This document shows, piece after piece, positions 42,121 through 51,094 of a stretch of DNA of 64,000 bases. The DNA is taken from the NCBI GenBank assembly GCA_965248255.1, contig CBDFIW010000004.1, positions 2,728,001 through 2,792,000 on the forward strand, given 5' to 3'. Numbering within the stretch: the stretch's first letter is position 1; each line of letters begins with the position of its first letter. The position numbers were made by a program, and so were the translations under genes. The notes under the pieces are model-generated. The model did not search any database. It had not been told where the DNA came from and was given only the letters and a program-made list of their open reading frames with translations. Source of the stretch: JAKZVK01 sp965248255. Its GTDB lineage: Bacteria; Acidobacteriota; Terriglobia; Bryobacterales; UBA6623.

Positions 42121-43290
42121 ATGGCTCACCCAAAGACCTTCCTCGAACGCCACGGCGTCCGGCGCCTGTTGAACGGCCTTGGTATGTCCACGCTGGTCGG
42201 CGCCAATGTCGTTCCACCCGAAGTACGAGCCGCGGTCGACGAGGCGATGTCGGTCAACGTTGAGATCGACGAGCTGCAAGCCGCCGCGAGTCGGGTGATC
42301 GCGCAAGCAACCGGCTCCGAGGCCGGCTGTGTCACCTCCTCGTGCTCATCGGGCCTGGCGGCGATGACCGCCGCCGCGATGACCGCCGCCGATCTTGGGA
42401 AGATCCTGCGGCTTCCCGACACCAGCGGGATGCGTGATGAAGTTGTGATGCAGTACAGCCACAACCTCAACTTCGGCGGCGAGATCGCCCAAATGGTACG
42501 GCTTACCGGCGCCAAGCTCAAGCTCATCGGCACCGCGAACCACTGCGACGCGTTCTACCTGCGCGACGCCATCGGGCCGCAAACCGCCGCGGTCTGGTTT
42601 GTGGAGAATGCTGTCGTTCATCCCGCGGGTGACTTCATCCCGCTCGCGCAGTGCGTCGAGATCGCCGCCCAGCAGAGCGTGCCGGTTCTGGTGGACGCGG
42701 CGGGTGAGTGGGACGTACGGCCCTTGCTTCAAGCCGGCGCATCGATGGTCGTCACCAGCGCTCACAAGCGGATGGGGGCCACGACCTCGGGAATGATCTG
42801 CGGCCAAAAGAGCCTCATCCGGGCCACCTACCTCCAAAACTGGGGGATCGGCCGCGCGATGAAGGTGGGCAAGGAAGGCATCGTCGGCTGCATGGCGGCC
42901 GTCGAGCGTTGGTACGCGCGCGACAAGGCGGCCGAGAAGGAGGGGTACCGGCGACTGGCGGAGGTCCTAGCCGAACACGTGACCGTTCACCTGAGCCGCT
43001 GGCCGTGCTCGGTCGAAGTCGAAGTCCCCCGCGAGAAGACCGGCCTCACCGCGCGTCAGTTTGCGAATGCGTTACGCGAAGGCGATCCGCCGATTTGGGT
43101 TCGAAGCGCACACGACGGCGAAGGGACCGAGCGCATCTCGCTCAGCCTGACGGTAATGGACCAGGCAGACGCGCGCTCGATCGGGGAAACGATTGCCCGC
43201 CTGATCGAGAACCCACAGCCCCCGAAAGAGGACGTCGCGTTCCACGATCTTTACTGGTCCGAGCAGCGCTTGCTGAACTGGCCGGACTGA
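42121..43290 (+). CDS. Cytosolic SelA-like PLP-dependent enzyme
   Basis: A 389-residue protein of the selenocysteine synthase-like aminotransferase fold without a signal peptide. Visible elements are GSEAGCVTSSCSSGLAAMTA, VPVLVDAAGEWDVRP (PLP-contacting Asp) and VTSAHKRMGATTSGMICGQK (Schiff-base Lys). Members of this group outside selenium metabolism include D-glucosaminate-6-phosphate ammonia lyase-like and other amino-acid lyases; no selenium genes are nearby. It shares the DTSGMRDEVV and GRAMKVGKE blocks with the Tat-exported relative at 17638 (ISGMKSEVII, GRAMKVGRE). Confidence 0.82.
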   Translation: MAHPKTFLERHGVRRLLNGLGMSTLVGANVVPPEVRAAVDEAMSVNVEIDELQAAASRVIAQATGSEAGCVTSSCSSGLAAMTAAAMTAADLGKILRLPDTSGMRDEVVMQYSHNLNFGGEIAQMVRLTGAKLKLIGTANHCDAFYLRDAIGPQTAAVWFVENAVVHPAGDFIPLAQCVEIAAQQSVPVLVDAAGEWDVRPLLQAGASMVVTSAHKRMGATTSGMICGQKSLIRATYLQNWGIGRAMKVGKEGIVGCMAAVERWYARDKAAEKEGYRRLAEVLAEHVTVHLSRWPCSVEVEVPREKTGLTARQFANALREGDPPIWVRSAHDGEGTERISLSLTVMDQADARSIGETIARLIENPQPPKEDVAFHDLYWSEQRLLNWPD

Positions 43291-43315
43291 TGCTAGTCCT
43301 GTCGCCAAGCGGTGA

Positions 43316-43340
43316 CGCAGGGCATCGCCATGGCGTGCCC
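43316..43340. repeat. Partial copy of the 25-bp palindromic unit
   Basis: GGGCATCGCCATGGCGTGCCC, with one mismatch in the palindrome, lies in the 106-bp gap between the SelA-like gene and the DUF1572 gene; the TGTAGG end is missing. Confidence 0.5.
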
Positions 43341-43396
43341 GCACATTCCCGCAGGTTTCGGTCCAGTGTACGCAGAAGACAGATCGGAGGCACCCC

Positions 43397-43921
43397 ATGC
43401 AACACCCTCTTGCACACCCCTACCTCACCGACGCCACCGCTGAATTCCGCCGCCTCAAATCCCTCGCCGACCAATCGATCACGCAGATCACCGACGACGA
43501 ATCAAACAGCATCGCCGTCATCGTCAAGCACATCGCCGGCAACCTGCGCTCCCGTTGGACCGACTTCCTCACCTCTGACGGCGAGAAACCCGGCCGCCAT
43601 CGCGATCAGGAGTTTGAGATCCAAGACGACGAGAACCAATCCTCGCTTCTCGACTCTTGGGAACAAGGTTGGCGGCTCCTCTTCGGTGCGATGGAAGCCC
43701 TCACACCCAGTGACCTGGGGAAAACAGTTCTCATCCGCAGCGAGCCGCATACGGTGCTCAAGGCCATCCAGCGCCAACTCACACATCAGGCCTACCACAT
43801 CGGCCAGATTGTGTTCCTCGCGAAGCACATCCGGTCGGCAGACTGGCGAACGCTCAGTATCTCGCGAGGCAAGACCGAAGAGTTCAATGCCGAGATGCAC
43901 CGGCGGTTTGGGCAAAATTAG
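43397..43921 (+). CDS. DUF1572/DinB-superfamily protein
   Basis: A 174-residue four-helix protein starting MQHPLAHPYLTDATAEFRRL. The DinB-type metal ligands are likely the His in VIVKHIAGNL and the pair in QLTHQAYHIGQIVFL. Proteins of this family bind a divalent metal; some use bacillithiol or other thiols as cosubstrate, which is of interest because bshC is encoded at 47580, although no direct link is visible. ATG 43397 follows GGAGGCACCCC. Confidence 0.85.
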   Translation: MQHPLAHPYLTDATAEFRRLKSLADQSITQITDDESNSIAVIVKHIAGNLRSRWTDFLTSDGEKPGRHRDQEFEIQDDENQSSLLDSWEQGWRLLFGAMEALTPSDLGKTVLIRSEPHTVLKAIQRQLTHQAYHIGQIVFLAKHIRSADWRTLSISRGKTEEFNAEMHRRFGQN

Positions 43922-44029
43922 AGACCTGGCCCCTCGCCGCGTGATCAGGACCGCCGCCCAAAGCCGCCGTCGTTGGCTGGCGTTGAGCCGTTTCCAGCCC
44001 GCCTTCTGCTCTCCTGTGGCTTGCCCAGC

Positions 44030-44263
44030 CTATGCCAAGAGGTCGAGCGATTCCTCGGCGATCTCGTCCGCTGTCTTGGCAAGCTCGATCGCTGACCGGA
44101 ATGCCGTCCTGGCCGTCAGGAGCTTGACGACTTCTGTGCTCAGGTCGACCCGGTCCACGATATCCGGATCCGGGTTAGTTGCGTGCTGAATCCCTTCCGC
44201 CGCCCGGTCGAGTTGCTCTCGAGCCTGCGACAAGGCCACCAAAGCCGTGTTCGATGTGGTCAT
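44030..44263 (-). CDS. Small protein with flagellar-rod-like C-terminal segment
   Basis: A 77-residue protein, MTTSNTALVALSQAREQLDR at the start and VDRVDLSTEVVKLLTARTAF near the end. The VDLxxExVxLxxARxAF pattern resembles the C-terminal rod/hook motif of flagellar FlgBCEFG proteins, but there is no flagellar gene nearby. It may be an orphan or a structural mimic; function unknown. Confidence 0.6.
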   Translation of the reverse strand: MTTSNTALVALSQAREQLDRAAEGIQHATNPDPDIVDRVDLSTEVVKLLTARTAFRSAIELAKTADEIAEESLDLLA

Positions 44264-44521
44264 AGGTTCCGTCTGAACGCTGGAATGCTAAGGCACACAT
44301 CGGCCATGGGGTCTGATCGTTGATTTCTTCACTTTTTCTTGGTCCTGTTCGCAAATTTCTCTAACACAATCTCTCGAAGCTGCCGATAAGTTCCATTCGG
44401 GCAGTTTCTCGCTTCCCCTCTGACCCACTGACGATGCTCTTGACGGCTACCTCGCCGGGAAGACTATTCAGCCCCGGGGGAGGCCGAAGGCCCTGGGATT
44501 TCGGGAGAAGAGATCGCAACT

Positions 44522-44860
44522 ATGGAACCTGTGAACATGGACCGCGTGCGCGAAGTGTCGATGGACGATGAAGAGTTCATGATGCAACTTCTCGACATCT
44601 TCCTTGACGACATGCCCAAGCAGTTGGAACGGCTGAGGAAGGCGGTGGGGGCCCAAGATGCGCAGTCGGTCGCGATGACCGCCCATCGGATGAAGGGCTC
44701 ATCCGGCAACGTGGGAGCCAACCCGCTCAGCGATCTCTGTAGGCAGGTCGAGACGTCGGAGCGCAAGGGCGGAATCGTGCCCACCCTGGTCGAGGACATC
44801 GACTCGGAGTGGGTACGGGTGCGGGAGTTTCTGGTGCGCGTCAGGGAGCGTGCCGGCTGA
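44522..44860 (+). CDS. Histidine phosphotransfer (HPt) domain protein
   Basis: A stand-alone 112-residue four-helix HPt protein. The phosphorylated His lies in MTAHRMKGSSGNVGA (about residue 55), preceded by the helix FMMQLLDIFLDDMPKQLERL. It would relay phosphate between a hybrid histidine kinase and a response regulator. The next gene, 3 nt downstream, is a response regulator with a GGDEF-like output, its probable partner. No kinase gene is adjacent. Confidence 0.9.
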   Translation: MEPVNMDRVREVSMDDEEFMMQLLDIFLDDMPKQLERLRKAVGAQDAQSVAMTAHRMKGSSGNVGANPLSDLCRQVETSERKGGIVPTLVEDIDSEWVRVREFLVRVRERAG

Positions 44861-44863
44861 TCC

Positions 44864-45991
44864 TTGATCACCCCAGCAGACCGATTCGACCGATTCAGGC
44901 GCAGCGGGCGTCCACGTGACGCAGGAAAGGGTAGAAAGACCTTGCGAATTCTGCTAGCCGACGACGACCCCGTCGCGAGGCATCTGGTGGCTTATGCCCT
45001 GCAGCGCTATGGGCACGAGGTTACCGCTGTTAGCAACGGCACCTCGGCGAGGACAATGTTCCTAAAGGAGCGGTTTCCCGTCGTCATCACCGATTGGGAA
45101 ATGCCGGGGCTCGACGGCCTGCAGCTGTGCCGGCAAATTCGCGATGCCGGCTTGCCGGCCTACACTTACATCGTGTTGCTGACGGCCAACAATCAGCGGA
45201 GCGCAATGCTGGAGGGACTTGCCGCGGGCGCCGATGAGTTCGTTTCCAAGCGATGCGATCCGAAAGAGCTTCGCGTGCCCTTGCGGAGCGCGGAGAGAGT
45301 CTTACGTTTGGAAGCGCACTTGCGACTCGCGAACGAGAAGCTAAGTCAGATGAATCAGCACCTCCGCAAGATGTCGCGCCTCGACCCGCTTATGGAAATC
45401 GGTAACCGTCTGGCCTTCGAAGAAGAGTTCTGTCTTTTTCACCAGCGGGCGATGTCCGAACAGCAGGAGTATGGGGTGGTCATGTGCGACATCGATCACT
45501 TCAAGCGCTGTAATGACACGTACGGGCACCAGCAGGGAGACGTGATCCTCAAGCGAGTGGCTGAGACGATTCGGATGTTGCTGCGCTCGGGGGATGCGGC
45601 CTTCCGATTCGGGGGGGGGGGGGGAATACTGCTGTTGCTTCCCAAGCAGAGCCTGGAAGGAGCCTCGGCGGCGGCGGAACGGGTTCGGCGCGAGGTCGAG
45701 CGGCAAGAGTTTTGGGTCGAATCAATCGCCGAACCGATCCACGTCACGATCAGTTGCGGCGTCGCCTCCTACCCGGCGAACTACGATCGGCAGCTCGGGT
45801 GGGCCGGTCTTTTGAAAGCGGCTGACCAAGCCCTCTATGCAGCCAAGGACGCCGGCCGGAACCGCGTGGCAGCCGCCCAGCCGCTGAGCTCGGATCCTCC
45901 GAAGCCGGCGGCGGTCCGCGATGATTCGGGGGAGTGGGCTTCTCCTGGGTCGGAGCTGTCGGCTGAGCCGGAACCCATCAGCACTGGTTAA
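44864..45991 (+). CDS. Response regulator with degenerate GGDEF output domain
   Basis: The receiver domain is complete: acidic pocket LLADDDPVARH, phosphoacceptor Asp (about residue 77) in VVITDWEMPGLDG, Thr in LLTANNQ and Lys in EFVSKRCDP. The output domain looks like a diguanylate cyclase (MCDIDHFKRCNDTYGHQQGD) but the signature RFGG(D/E)EF reads RFGGGGGILLLLP, because 14 consecutive G (45611-45624) replace the Asp/Glu-Glu-Phe codons. If real, the enzyme should be inactive. TTG 44864 lies 3 nt after the HPt stop; TTG 44942, after AGGAAAGGG, would start just at the receiver domain. Confidence 0.88.
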   Translation: MITPADRFDRFRRSGRPRDAGKGRKTLRILLADDDPVARHLVAYALQRYGHEVTAVSNGTSARTMFLKERFPVVITDWEMPGLDGLQLCRQIRDAGLPAYTYIVLLTANNQRSAMLEGLAAGADEFVSKRCDPKELRVPLRSAERVLRLEAHLRLANEKLSQMNQHLRKMSRLDPLMEIGNRLAFEEEFCLFHQRAMSEQQEYGVVMCDIDHFKRCNDTYGHQQGDVILKRVAETIRMLLRSGDAAFRFGGGGGILLLLPKQSLEGASAAAERVRREVERQEFWVESIAEPIHVTISCGVASYPANYDRQLGWAGLLKAADQALYAAKDAGRNRVAAAQPLSSDPPKPAAVRDDSGEWASPGSELSAEPEPISTG

Positions 45992-45996
45992 CGGAT

Positions 45997-46015
45997 AGCC
46001 CGCGGACCGCGGGCT
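45997..46015. repeat. 19-nt hairpin, 8-bp stem with 3-nt loop
   Basis: AGCCCGCGGACCGCGGGCT directly after the GGDEF gene. It has the same 8-3-8 geometry as the four hairpins at 61056-61318. No T-tract follows, so it is not an obvious intrinsic terminator. Confidence 0.6.
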
Positions 46016-46083
46016 CTCGGAGTTGCTTCCTCTCAAGAACCTGAAGATGTCGAAGGCCCCCGGATACAATAGGGGCTTCGACT

Positions 46084-46968
46084 ATGAAGCTGAGCGGTAT
46101 CTTCGCATCGGTTACGACTCCCTTCGATCACCGGGGTGAGATCCATCCCTCGAAGATCCGCCAGAACGTGTCTCTGTGGAACAAGACCACCTTAGCCGGA
46201 TATCTCGTCTGTGGCGCCGCGGGTGAGGGGGCGCTGCTGCTGCCCGATGAGAAAACCAAGGTTTGGGAAGAGGTTGCTCAATCCGCGGGCCCAGGGAAGA
46301 CCCTGCTGGCGGGTTGCTCGGCGGAAAGCGTTCGGCAGGCAGTGGACCTTGCCGATCGAGCAGCCGAGACCGGCTACCAGGCTGTCGTCGTGGCGCCGGC
46401 GCGCTTTGATCGTCGTGAGTGCGGACGGTTCTCCACGCAGGCGCTGTTCTTTCGAACGACGGCCGACCGGTCGAAGATTCCGTTGATCGTCCATCACGCA
46501 CCCGAAAACGACGAGGTCCATTTCGAGGCTGAGGAGTTGGCATCACTTGGTGAGCATCCGAACATTGCCGCGCTATGCGTTGCAACGGAAGACGTCGCCT
46601 ACCTCGAAGAATGCGTTCGGCTGGCGGGGGATCGCTGCCAAGTGCTCGCCGGCTTGGGCTGTTGCCTCTACCCGGCACTAGCGCGAGGCGCTGCGGCCGC
46701 CATCACCGATTTCGCGAGCGCAGCCCCCTACTTCTGTTTGTCGATTGAAGAGGCAATCAGGACGCGCGAATATGACGCCGCCCAAGAGCTACAGAACTCC
46801 GCCACCCTGGCGGCGGCCCTCGTCACGTCGGCCTTCGGCGTGTCCGGCCTCAAGTTTGCCCTCGACCTGCAGGGGTACTACGGGGGCCTGCCGCGCTTGC
46901 CGCTGGTTCCTGTGAGCGAGAAGGCTAGGGACGAAATTCGGGCGGCGTTCCACGACATCCCGAGCTGA
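46084..46968 (+). CDS. DapA-like (DHDPS/NAL family) barrel lacking the Schiff-base lysine
   Basis: A 294-residue TIM-barrel protein with the dihydrodipicolinate synthase/N-acetylneuraminate lyase layout: SGIFASVTTPFDHRGEI at the start, then GAAGEGALLLPDEK where family members have GTTGES, LIVHHAPEND where they have a Tyr-containing strand, and AALCVATEDVAYLEE where the catalytic Lys motif GIKEATGD is expected. The Lys position is Cys and the Thr pair is Ala-Ala. The reaction of the family therefore appears impossible, and the gene probably codes a non-aldolase relative or binding protein. It stands alone. Confidence 0.8.
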   Translation: MKLSGIFASVTTPFDHRGEIHPSKIRQNVSLWNKTTLAGYLVCGAAGEGALLLPDEKTKVWEEVAQSAGPGKTLLAGCSAESVRQAVDLADRAAETGYQAVVVAPARFDRRECGRFSTQALFFRTTADRSKIPLIVHHAPENDEVHFEAEELASLGEHPNIAALCVATEDVAYLEECVRLAGDRCQVLAGLGCCLYPALARGAAAAITDFASAAPYFCLSIEEAIRTREYDAAQELQNSATLAAALVTSAFGVSGLKFALDLQGYYGGLPRLPLVPVSEKARDEIRAAFHDIPS

Positions 46969-46988
46969 CCGGGGCATCGGCTCTCACG

Positions 46989-47447
46989 TCAAAGCGAACG
47001 CTCGGCAAGCTCGCCCACGATCGGCAGAGAGTAACGCTCGCCCCGGCTGGTCTTGATGAGCATGAGTATCCAGACACTGAGAAACAGCAGCCCGAACAGC
47101 GGCTCAACGGGGATATCCGGGCCCGGCAGCAACTTGAACCAAGGTTCGATGGCCCAGTCCACGACGAGCCAGCCAACGAAAAGGAAGAGTCCCTGATAAG
47201 CGTGGAAGCGCACGTCGCGCCCGCCACGGAACTTCGTGGACGCAAGGACGTACACGGCGATGATCCATCCGAACCAAGGTACGTACGATAGGATCGACGC
47301 GGCCCGGGGGCTCAGAAGGCCCGGAGCGCCGTTCCCCGGAGTATTTCCGGGAACACCTGGCGTCGTCACCGGCTGCCGCGCGCCGCACATGCGGCAGAAG
47401 GCGTCGCTGACTTCGGCTTTCTTACCGCATCGATTGCAATAGGGCAC
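46989..47447 (-). CDS. Zinc-ribbon membrane protein (DUF4870-like)
   Basis: A 152-residue protein starting MPYCNRCGKKAEVSDAFCRM with a CxxC...CxxC zinc ribbon. A Pro/Gly-rich linker leads to three hydrophobic helices (ILSYVPWFGWIIAVYVLAST, FLFVGWLVVDWAIEPWF and LFGLLFLSVWILMLIKTS). The arrangement is common in small inner-membrane proteins of unknown function. It is convergent with the DapA-like gene. Confidence 0.8.
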   Translation of the reverse strand: MPYCNRCGKKAEVSDAFCRMCGARQPVTTPGVPGNTPGNGAPGLLSPRAASILSYVPWFGWIIAVYVLASTKFRGGRDVRFHAYQGLFLFVGWLVVDWAIEPWFKLLPGPDIPVEPLFGLLFLSVWILMLIKTSRGERYSLPIVGELAERSL

Positions 47448-47579
47448 GTACCCTTCGCTCCTACCCGAGACATACGAAAGCCCGGAGGTTGCGGTTCCCA
47501 GAGCGGTTCCCAGAGCCGAGTGTTCGGCCGGTACTTCGCCCCAAGAGCCGACGGCTCGGGCAAGACGCCGGACGCCGCT

Positions 47580-49253
47580 TCACAGCGCGAGCACTTGGTG
47601 GTCGCGGCAACTGGGTTGAATCGCCTCGGCCACCTGGTCGATGAATGCTAAGCCGTGGCGAGCCAGAAACGGCAGCACCGAATAAACTCTCTCCTGCAGG
47701 GTCTGGTCGGGAAAGATGAGCCCCGCTAGGTAGGCGGCGTCGGCCTCGGCGCGCGAATCTCGGCGTAGGCTCTCTTGGGCGGCCTTCGAGCGGATCTTGC
47801 CAAACTGGTAGAGCATCTTCTTGCTGGTTGTCGTCAGCGCGCTGCTGAGCGTCGGATCGAAAGCCTCCAGCTCGCGGCGTGCAGCTTCGAGGGCTTGTCC
47901 GATTTGTGCTTCGCTATCCGCCAGACCTTTCTCGAGCCGCGGCGGGATGAGCCTCTCAGCGATGCGTGAGCGCAGTTGCTCGGCCCCCACGAAACAGTCG
48001 GGGACGGCCAGTCCGTAACGCTCCAGCAGGCGTTCGGCGCGCGAGTCCAAGATCGTTAGCGAAGCGCGCGGCAACACGACCGGCATTCTCCCGAGCAGGT
48101 CAGCGTAGAGCACCTCGGCTTGCGCCAGGTAGGCCAGTTCGGCAGGGCCGCCAATGTAGGCCGCCGTGGGAAGAAGGAAGTCCTGCGTCACCGGGCGGAG
48201 AAGGGCGTTGGGCGAAAAGCTCTCGGGACCGTCGGCCAGCCGATCGAGGCAGGATTGCTTTGAAAAGGAAGTTGCTTGTCCCGGCGATTCGTCGATTCTC
48301 AGCGGGCGCCTCGCGCCACCGTCGATCAAGAACAGCAAAGATGAATCTTCGCCGACGCGAACCTGGGCGTGATACCCGGCGTCTTCCAGGGCCGTCGAGC
48401 GCTCCTGCAGGCGGTTCCGCAGCTCATCGGCATTCTCGATCGCCTTCCGGAAAAGTGGAGCTGCGAGCCGCCGGATCGCCGGATCCATCGGATCGAGAAA
48501 GATGAGGCCTCGTCCTGACAGCAGCTTTTCGAGTAGAGCGGAAAAGCCCGATTGCAAGGTTTCGTCACGGTGGTAGGCTGCCTCCGCGGCCTTAATCGCC
48601 TCTGCACCATGCGGCAGATTCTCGAGCGCAGCCTGAAGGGACTCACTGTCGTTGCTAGTGATCGAAACCGAACCAACGGGTTGGTTTGGGCGATGTTGCG
48701 CTTCGGCCTGCAGCCGTACCGGCTCGTTTCGATCGTTAAAGACCCAGGCGTGGTCGACCTCGGCAAGATCGTGGTCTTCGGTAGCGAGCCAGAACACGGC
48801 CACCGCCGGAGTGCCGCTCGCACGGAGCTGACCGGCAAGCTTAAGTGCCGTGAGTGCCTTGTAGAGGGTGAAAACGGGACCGCCGTAGAGGCCCACTTGC
48901 TGGCCTGTGGCAACGGCTACCGCATCGGGTTGGGCCAGCAGGTCGAGGTGAGCGGCGGCCGCCGGGCCGCCCGTCTCGTTCTGCTGCCTGAGGATCTCGA
49001 CCAGCCTTTCGCGATGTTTTGGATCGACCCGCAGCTCGCGGGCAGCGCCGGGAATCAACTCTACCTCAGGCGCGTAGCGATAGAAACTGCGGACGTGGTC
49101 GAACCGGTACAGAAAGTCCGAAAAAAGCGGCGTCGAAGATGGGATCTCTGTCCGCCTGACGCAAACGCCGCCGGTTTTATTCAAGGAAGCGGGCCCCTTA
49201 TCGTCTGAAGCAGCATTGGAGCCGGTGGTTGGCTCCACGGCGATATTCGGCAT
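47580..49253 (-). CDS. bshC: Putative cysteine ligase BshC (bacillithiol biosynthesis)
   Basis: BshC adds Cys to GlcN-malate in the last step of bacillithiol synthesis. From ATG 49253 the protein has 557 residues, typical of the family; further upstream sequence in this frame is not protein-like. Recognisable parts are LFSDFLYRFDHVRSFYRY, ATGQQVGLYGGPVFTLYKAL and VFWLATEDHDLAEVDHAWVF in the Rossmann-like core, and a C-terminal coiled-coil region (LEKGLADSEAQIGQALEAAR). bshA and bshB are not in the window. Confidence 0.92.
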   Translation of the reverse strand: MPNIAVEPTTGSNAASDDKGPASLNKTGGVCVRRTEIPSSTPLFSDFLYRFDHVRSFYRYAPEVELIPGAARELRVDPKHRERLVEILRQQNETGGPAAAAHLDLLAQPDAVAVATGQQVGLYGGPVFTLYKALTALKLAGQLRASGTPAVAVFWLATEDHDLAEVDHAWVFNDRNEPVRLQAEAQHRPNQPVGSVSITSNDSESLQAALENLPHGAEAIKAAEAAYHRDETLQSGFSALLEKLLSGRGLIFLDPMDPAIRRLAAPLFRKAIENADELRNRLQERSTALEDAGYHAQVRVGEDSSLLFLIDGGARRPLRIDESPGQATSFSKQSCLDRLADGPESFSPNALLRPVTQDFLLPTAAYIGGPAELAYLAQAEVLYADLLGRMPVVLPRASLTILDSRAERLLERYGLAVPDCFVGAEQLRSRIAERLIPPRLEKGLADSEAQIGQALEAARRELEAFDPTLSSALTTTSKKMLYQFGKIRSKAAQESLRRDSRAEADAAYLAGLIFPDQTLQERVYSVLPFLARHGLAFIDQVAEAIQPSCRDHQVLAL

Positions 49254-49531
49254 GGGCTTACCGAACCCGTTCTGTCGGCCGACCGTAAAGCAGCCTTGAC
49301 GACCAGAATAACAGAGGTCTGACGGGCTTCGCCCTAAGTAGCGTCCTTTGCAAATACGATTACGCTTCGGTCTGCCATGTAGGGGAGTGTCCCACGTGCC
49401 CGCCCGCCCGTGATGGCGGATGCCCTCTTGGTCTCCATCAGCGGGCTCGAATCCCGATAATGACGAGAGGCGGCTCGCAGCCCTCTTGGGTCTGGCTCGC
49501 CCCTCAGTAGATGCCCGCCTCCGGGGTGACG

Positions 49532-50680
49532 ATGCAAAAAACCAAAGGCCGGCCACCCGCAACGACAGGAGTTTACATCTCGTTCCCGTTCTGCCGCCAG
49601 AAGTGCACCTACTGCAACTTCTCCTCGGGAGTCTTTCCCGAGAAACTCGTGGGCCCATACCTGGAGGCGTTGCGGGCCGAGATCGACAGGGCGGAATACC
49701 CCTCGCCGCCGGAGACTCTGTATCTGGGTGGCGGGACGCCGAGCCTGATGGAGGCCCAGGAGCTCGAAGCGGTCCTGAATCGATTCCCCGTCACCGGCTG
49801 GCGCGAGGCCACCATTGAAGCAAGCCCGGGCACGGTCACCGAGGAGAGGGCGGCTTCCTGGGCCCGCCTGGGGATCAACCGCGTAAGCCTGGGCGTGCAA
49901 TCCTTCGTGCCGACCGAGGCGGCTGCGGCGGGCCGGAAGCACACACCCGAGCAGGTTGCCGACGAAGTCAGGCTCCTCCGGCGGCACGGGATCCGGCGGA
50001 TCAACCTCGATCTGATCGCGGGTCTGGCGCATCAGACCGAGCGTAGCTGGCGGACGTCTCTCGACTGGATTGAGCGCATCGAGCCCGAACACGTGTCGAT
50101 CTACATGCTCGAGGTCGATGACGACAGCCGCCTGGGAGGCGAACTGCGGGCCGGCGGCCAACGCTACGGAGCGAAGGCGGTTCCAAGCGAGCAGCAGATC
50201 ACGGAATTCTACCTGACCGCCGTCGAACGGCTCGGGAGCCTCTCTCTGCTTCGCTACGAGATCTCGAACTTCGCGCGTCCTGGTGAGGAGTCGCTCCATA
50301 ACCTCAAATACTGGACCATGCAGCTGTACGTGGGCTTTGGCGCCGACGCCCACTCATTCGACGGGCGGCGGCGCTGGGGCAATGTTTCTTCTCCCGCCGA
50401 GTACGTCGAGCGCCGGGGGCGGGGTGAGGAGGTGCGGCGGTTCAGCGAGGCCCTGGACGACCGCCGCTGGATCGAGGAACGTTTCATGACCGGGTTGCGC
50501 CGCCTCAACGGTTTGGCGATGACCCCAGCCGAAGAGGAGGCCTTCCGGCAGCCGCTGACGGATCTGCGCGCGAAGGGCTGGGTCAGCTTCGACGAGGACC
50601 GGCAGCTTCGGCTGACCGACCAGGGGGTATTGTTCTCTAACGAAGTCTTCGGCGAGTTCCTGCTCGATAGGTCCCCATAG
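49532..50680 (+). CDS. hemW: Radical SAM HemW-like heme chaperone
   Basis: HemW (formerly HemN-like) is a radical SAM protein thought to deliver heme rather than act as a coproporphyrinogen oxidase. The 4Fe-4S motif is CRQKCTYCNF, followed by YLGGGTPSLM and the SAM-domain segments IEASPGTVTEE and NRVSLGVQSFVPTEA. The C-terminal HemN-like region contains LRRLNGLAM. ATG 49532 has GGGGTG just upstream; ATG 49511 would add seven residues. It is divergent from bshC. Confidence 0.92.
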   Translation: MQKTKGRPPATTGVYISFPFCRQKCTYCNFSSGVFPEKLVGPYLEALRAEIDRAEYPSPPETLYLGGGTPSLMEAQELEAVLNRFPVTGWREATIEASPGTVTEERAASWARLGINRVSLGVQSFVPTEAAAAGRKHTPEQVADEVRLLRRHGIRRINLDLIAGLAHQTERSWRTSLDWIERIEPEHVSIYMLEVDDDSRLGGELRAGGQRYGAKAVPSEQQITEFYLTAVERLGSLSLLRYEISNFARPGEESLHNLKYWTMQLYVGFGADAHSFDGRRRWGNVSSPAEYVERRGRGEEVRRFSEALDDRRWIEERFMTGLRRLNGLAMTPAEEEAFRQPLTDLRAKGWVSFDEDRQLRLTDQGVLFSNEVFGEFLLDRSP

Positions 50681-50848
50681 CGACCGCTGCGCCTACACGT
50701 TTCCCCCTTGGAGCCCTAGGGTGGCCCGTGCTGTCGGCTAATGCGAACCGCCGGTCAAAAACAGTACCGGCGGGCCATTGTCGAGATCGCTCGTGACGCC
50801 GGATAATGGCCACTAGCCCCTCGAACCGCCACGACAGGGGCGCGAGTG

Positions 50849-51094
50849 ATGTTTGGAAGTCAGCACTTGTTGAAGAAGACGATTGCGCGGTGGGCCCGTC
50901 TCATCCGCGAGACCCGAGGCCAAGACATGGTGGAATACACCCTGCTGGCAGGGTTCTTTGCCGTGGCCGCAGGGGCCACGTTGCCACCTATCGCTGAGAG
51001 CGTCGGCGAGATTTTCACGCGTACACACCGGATCCTGAATAACGCGACCGGTACCAACGACAGCCCCACCGATGAAGAGCCCTCACAGGCTTGA
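50849..51094 (+). CDS. Flp/Fap-type type IVb pilin
   Basis: An 81-residue prepilin. After a basic N-terminus, RGQDMVEYTLLAGFFAVAAG contains the prepilin peptidase site (cleavage after Gly) with the conserved Glu and Tyr at mature positions 5 and 6, followed by the hydrophobic helix. Flp pilins are assembled by Tad machinery; no tad genes are in the window. ATG 50849 is used; a GTG directly before it is possible. Confidence 0.88.
   Translation: MFGSQHLLKKTIARWARLIRETRGQDMVEYTLLAGFFAVAAGATLPPIAESVGEIFTRTHRILNNATGTNDSPTDEEPSQA

Noticed and set aside
44030..44263. Flagellar rod gene
   Set aside because: Only the last 35 residues resemble the rod/hook C-terminal motif, the protein is far too short and no flagellar genes are nearby; kept as a small protein of unknown function.
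49425..49460. tRNA-like GGGCTCGAATCCCG segment
   Set aside because: It resembles a T-arm, but no matching acceptor, D or anticodon arms are found in the surrounding sequence, and it lies next to a degenerate palindromic repeat.
49334..50353. 339-codon open frame opposite hemW
   Set aside because: The plus-strand frame has the radical SAM motif; the antisense frame has none and overlaps the bshC promoter region.
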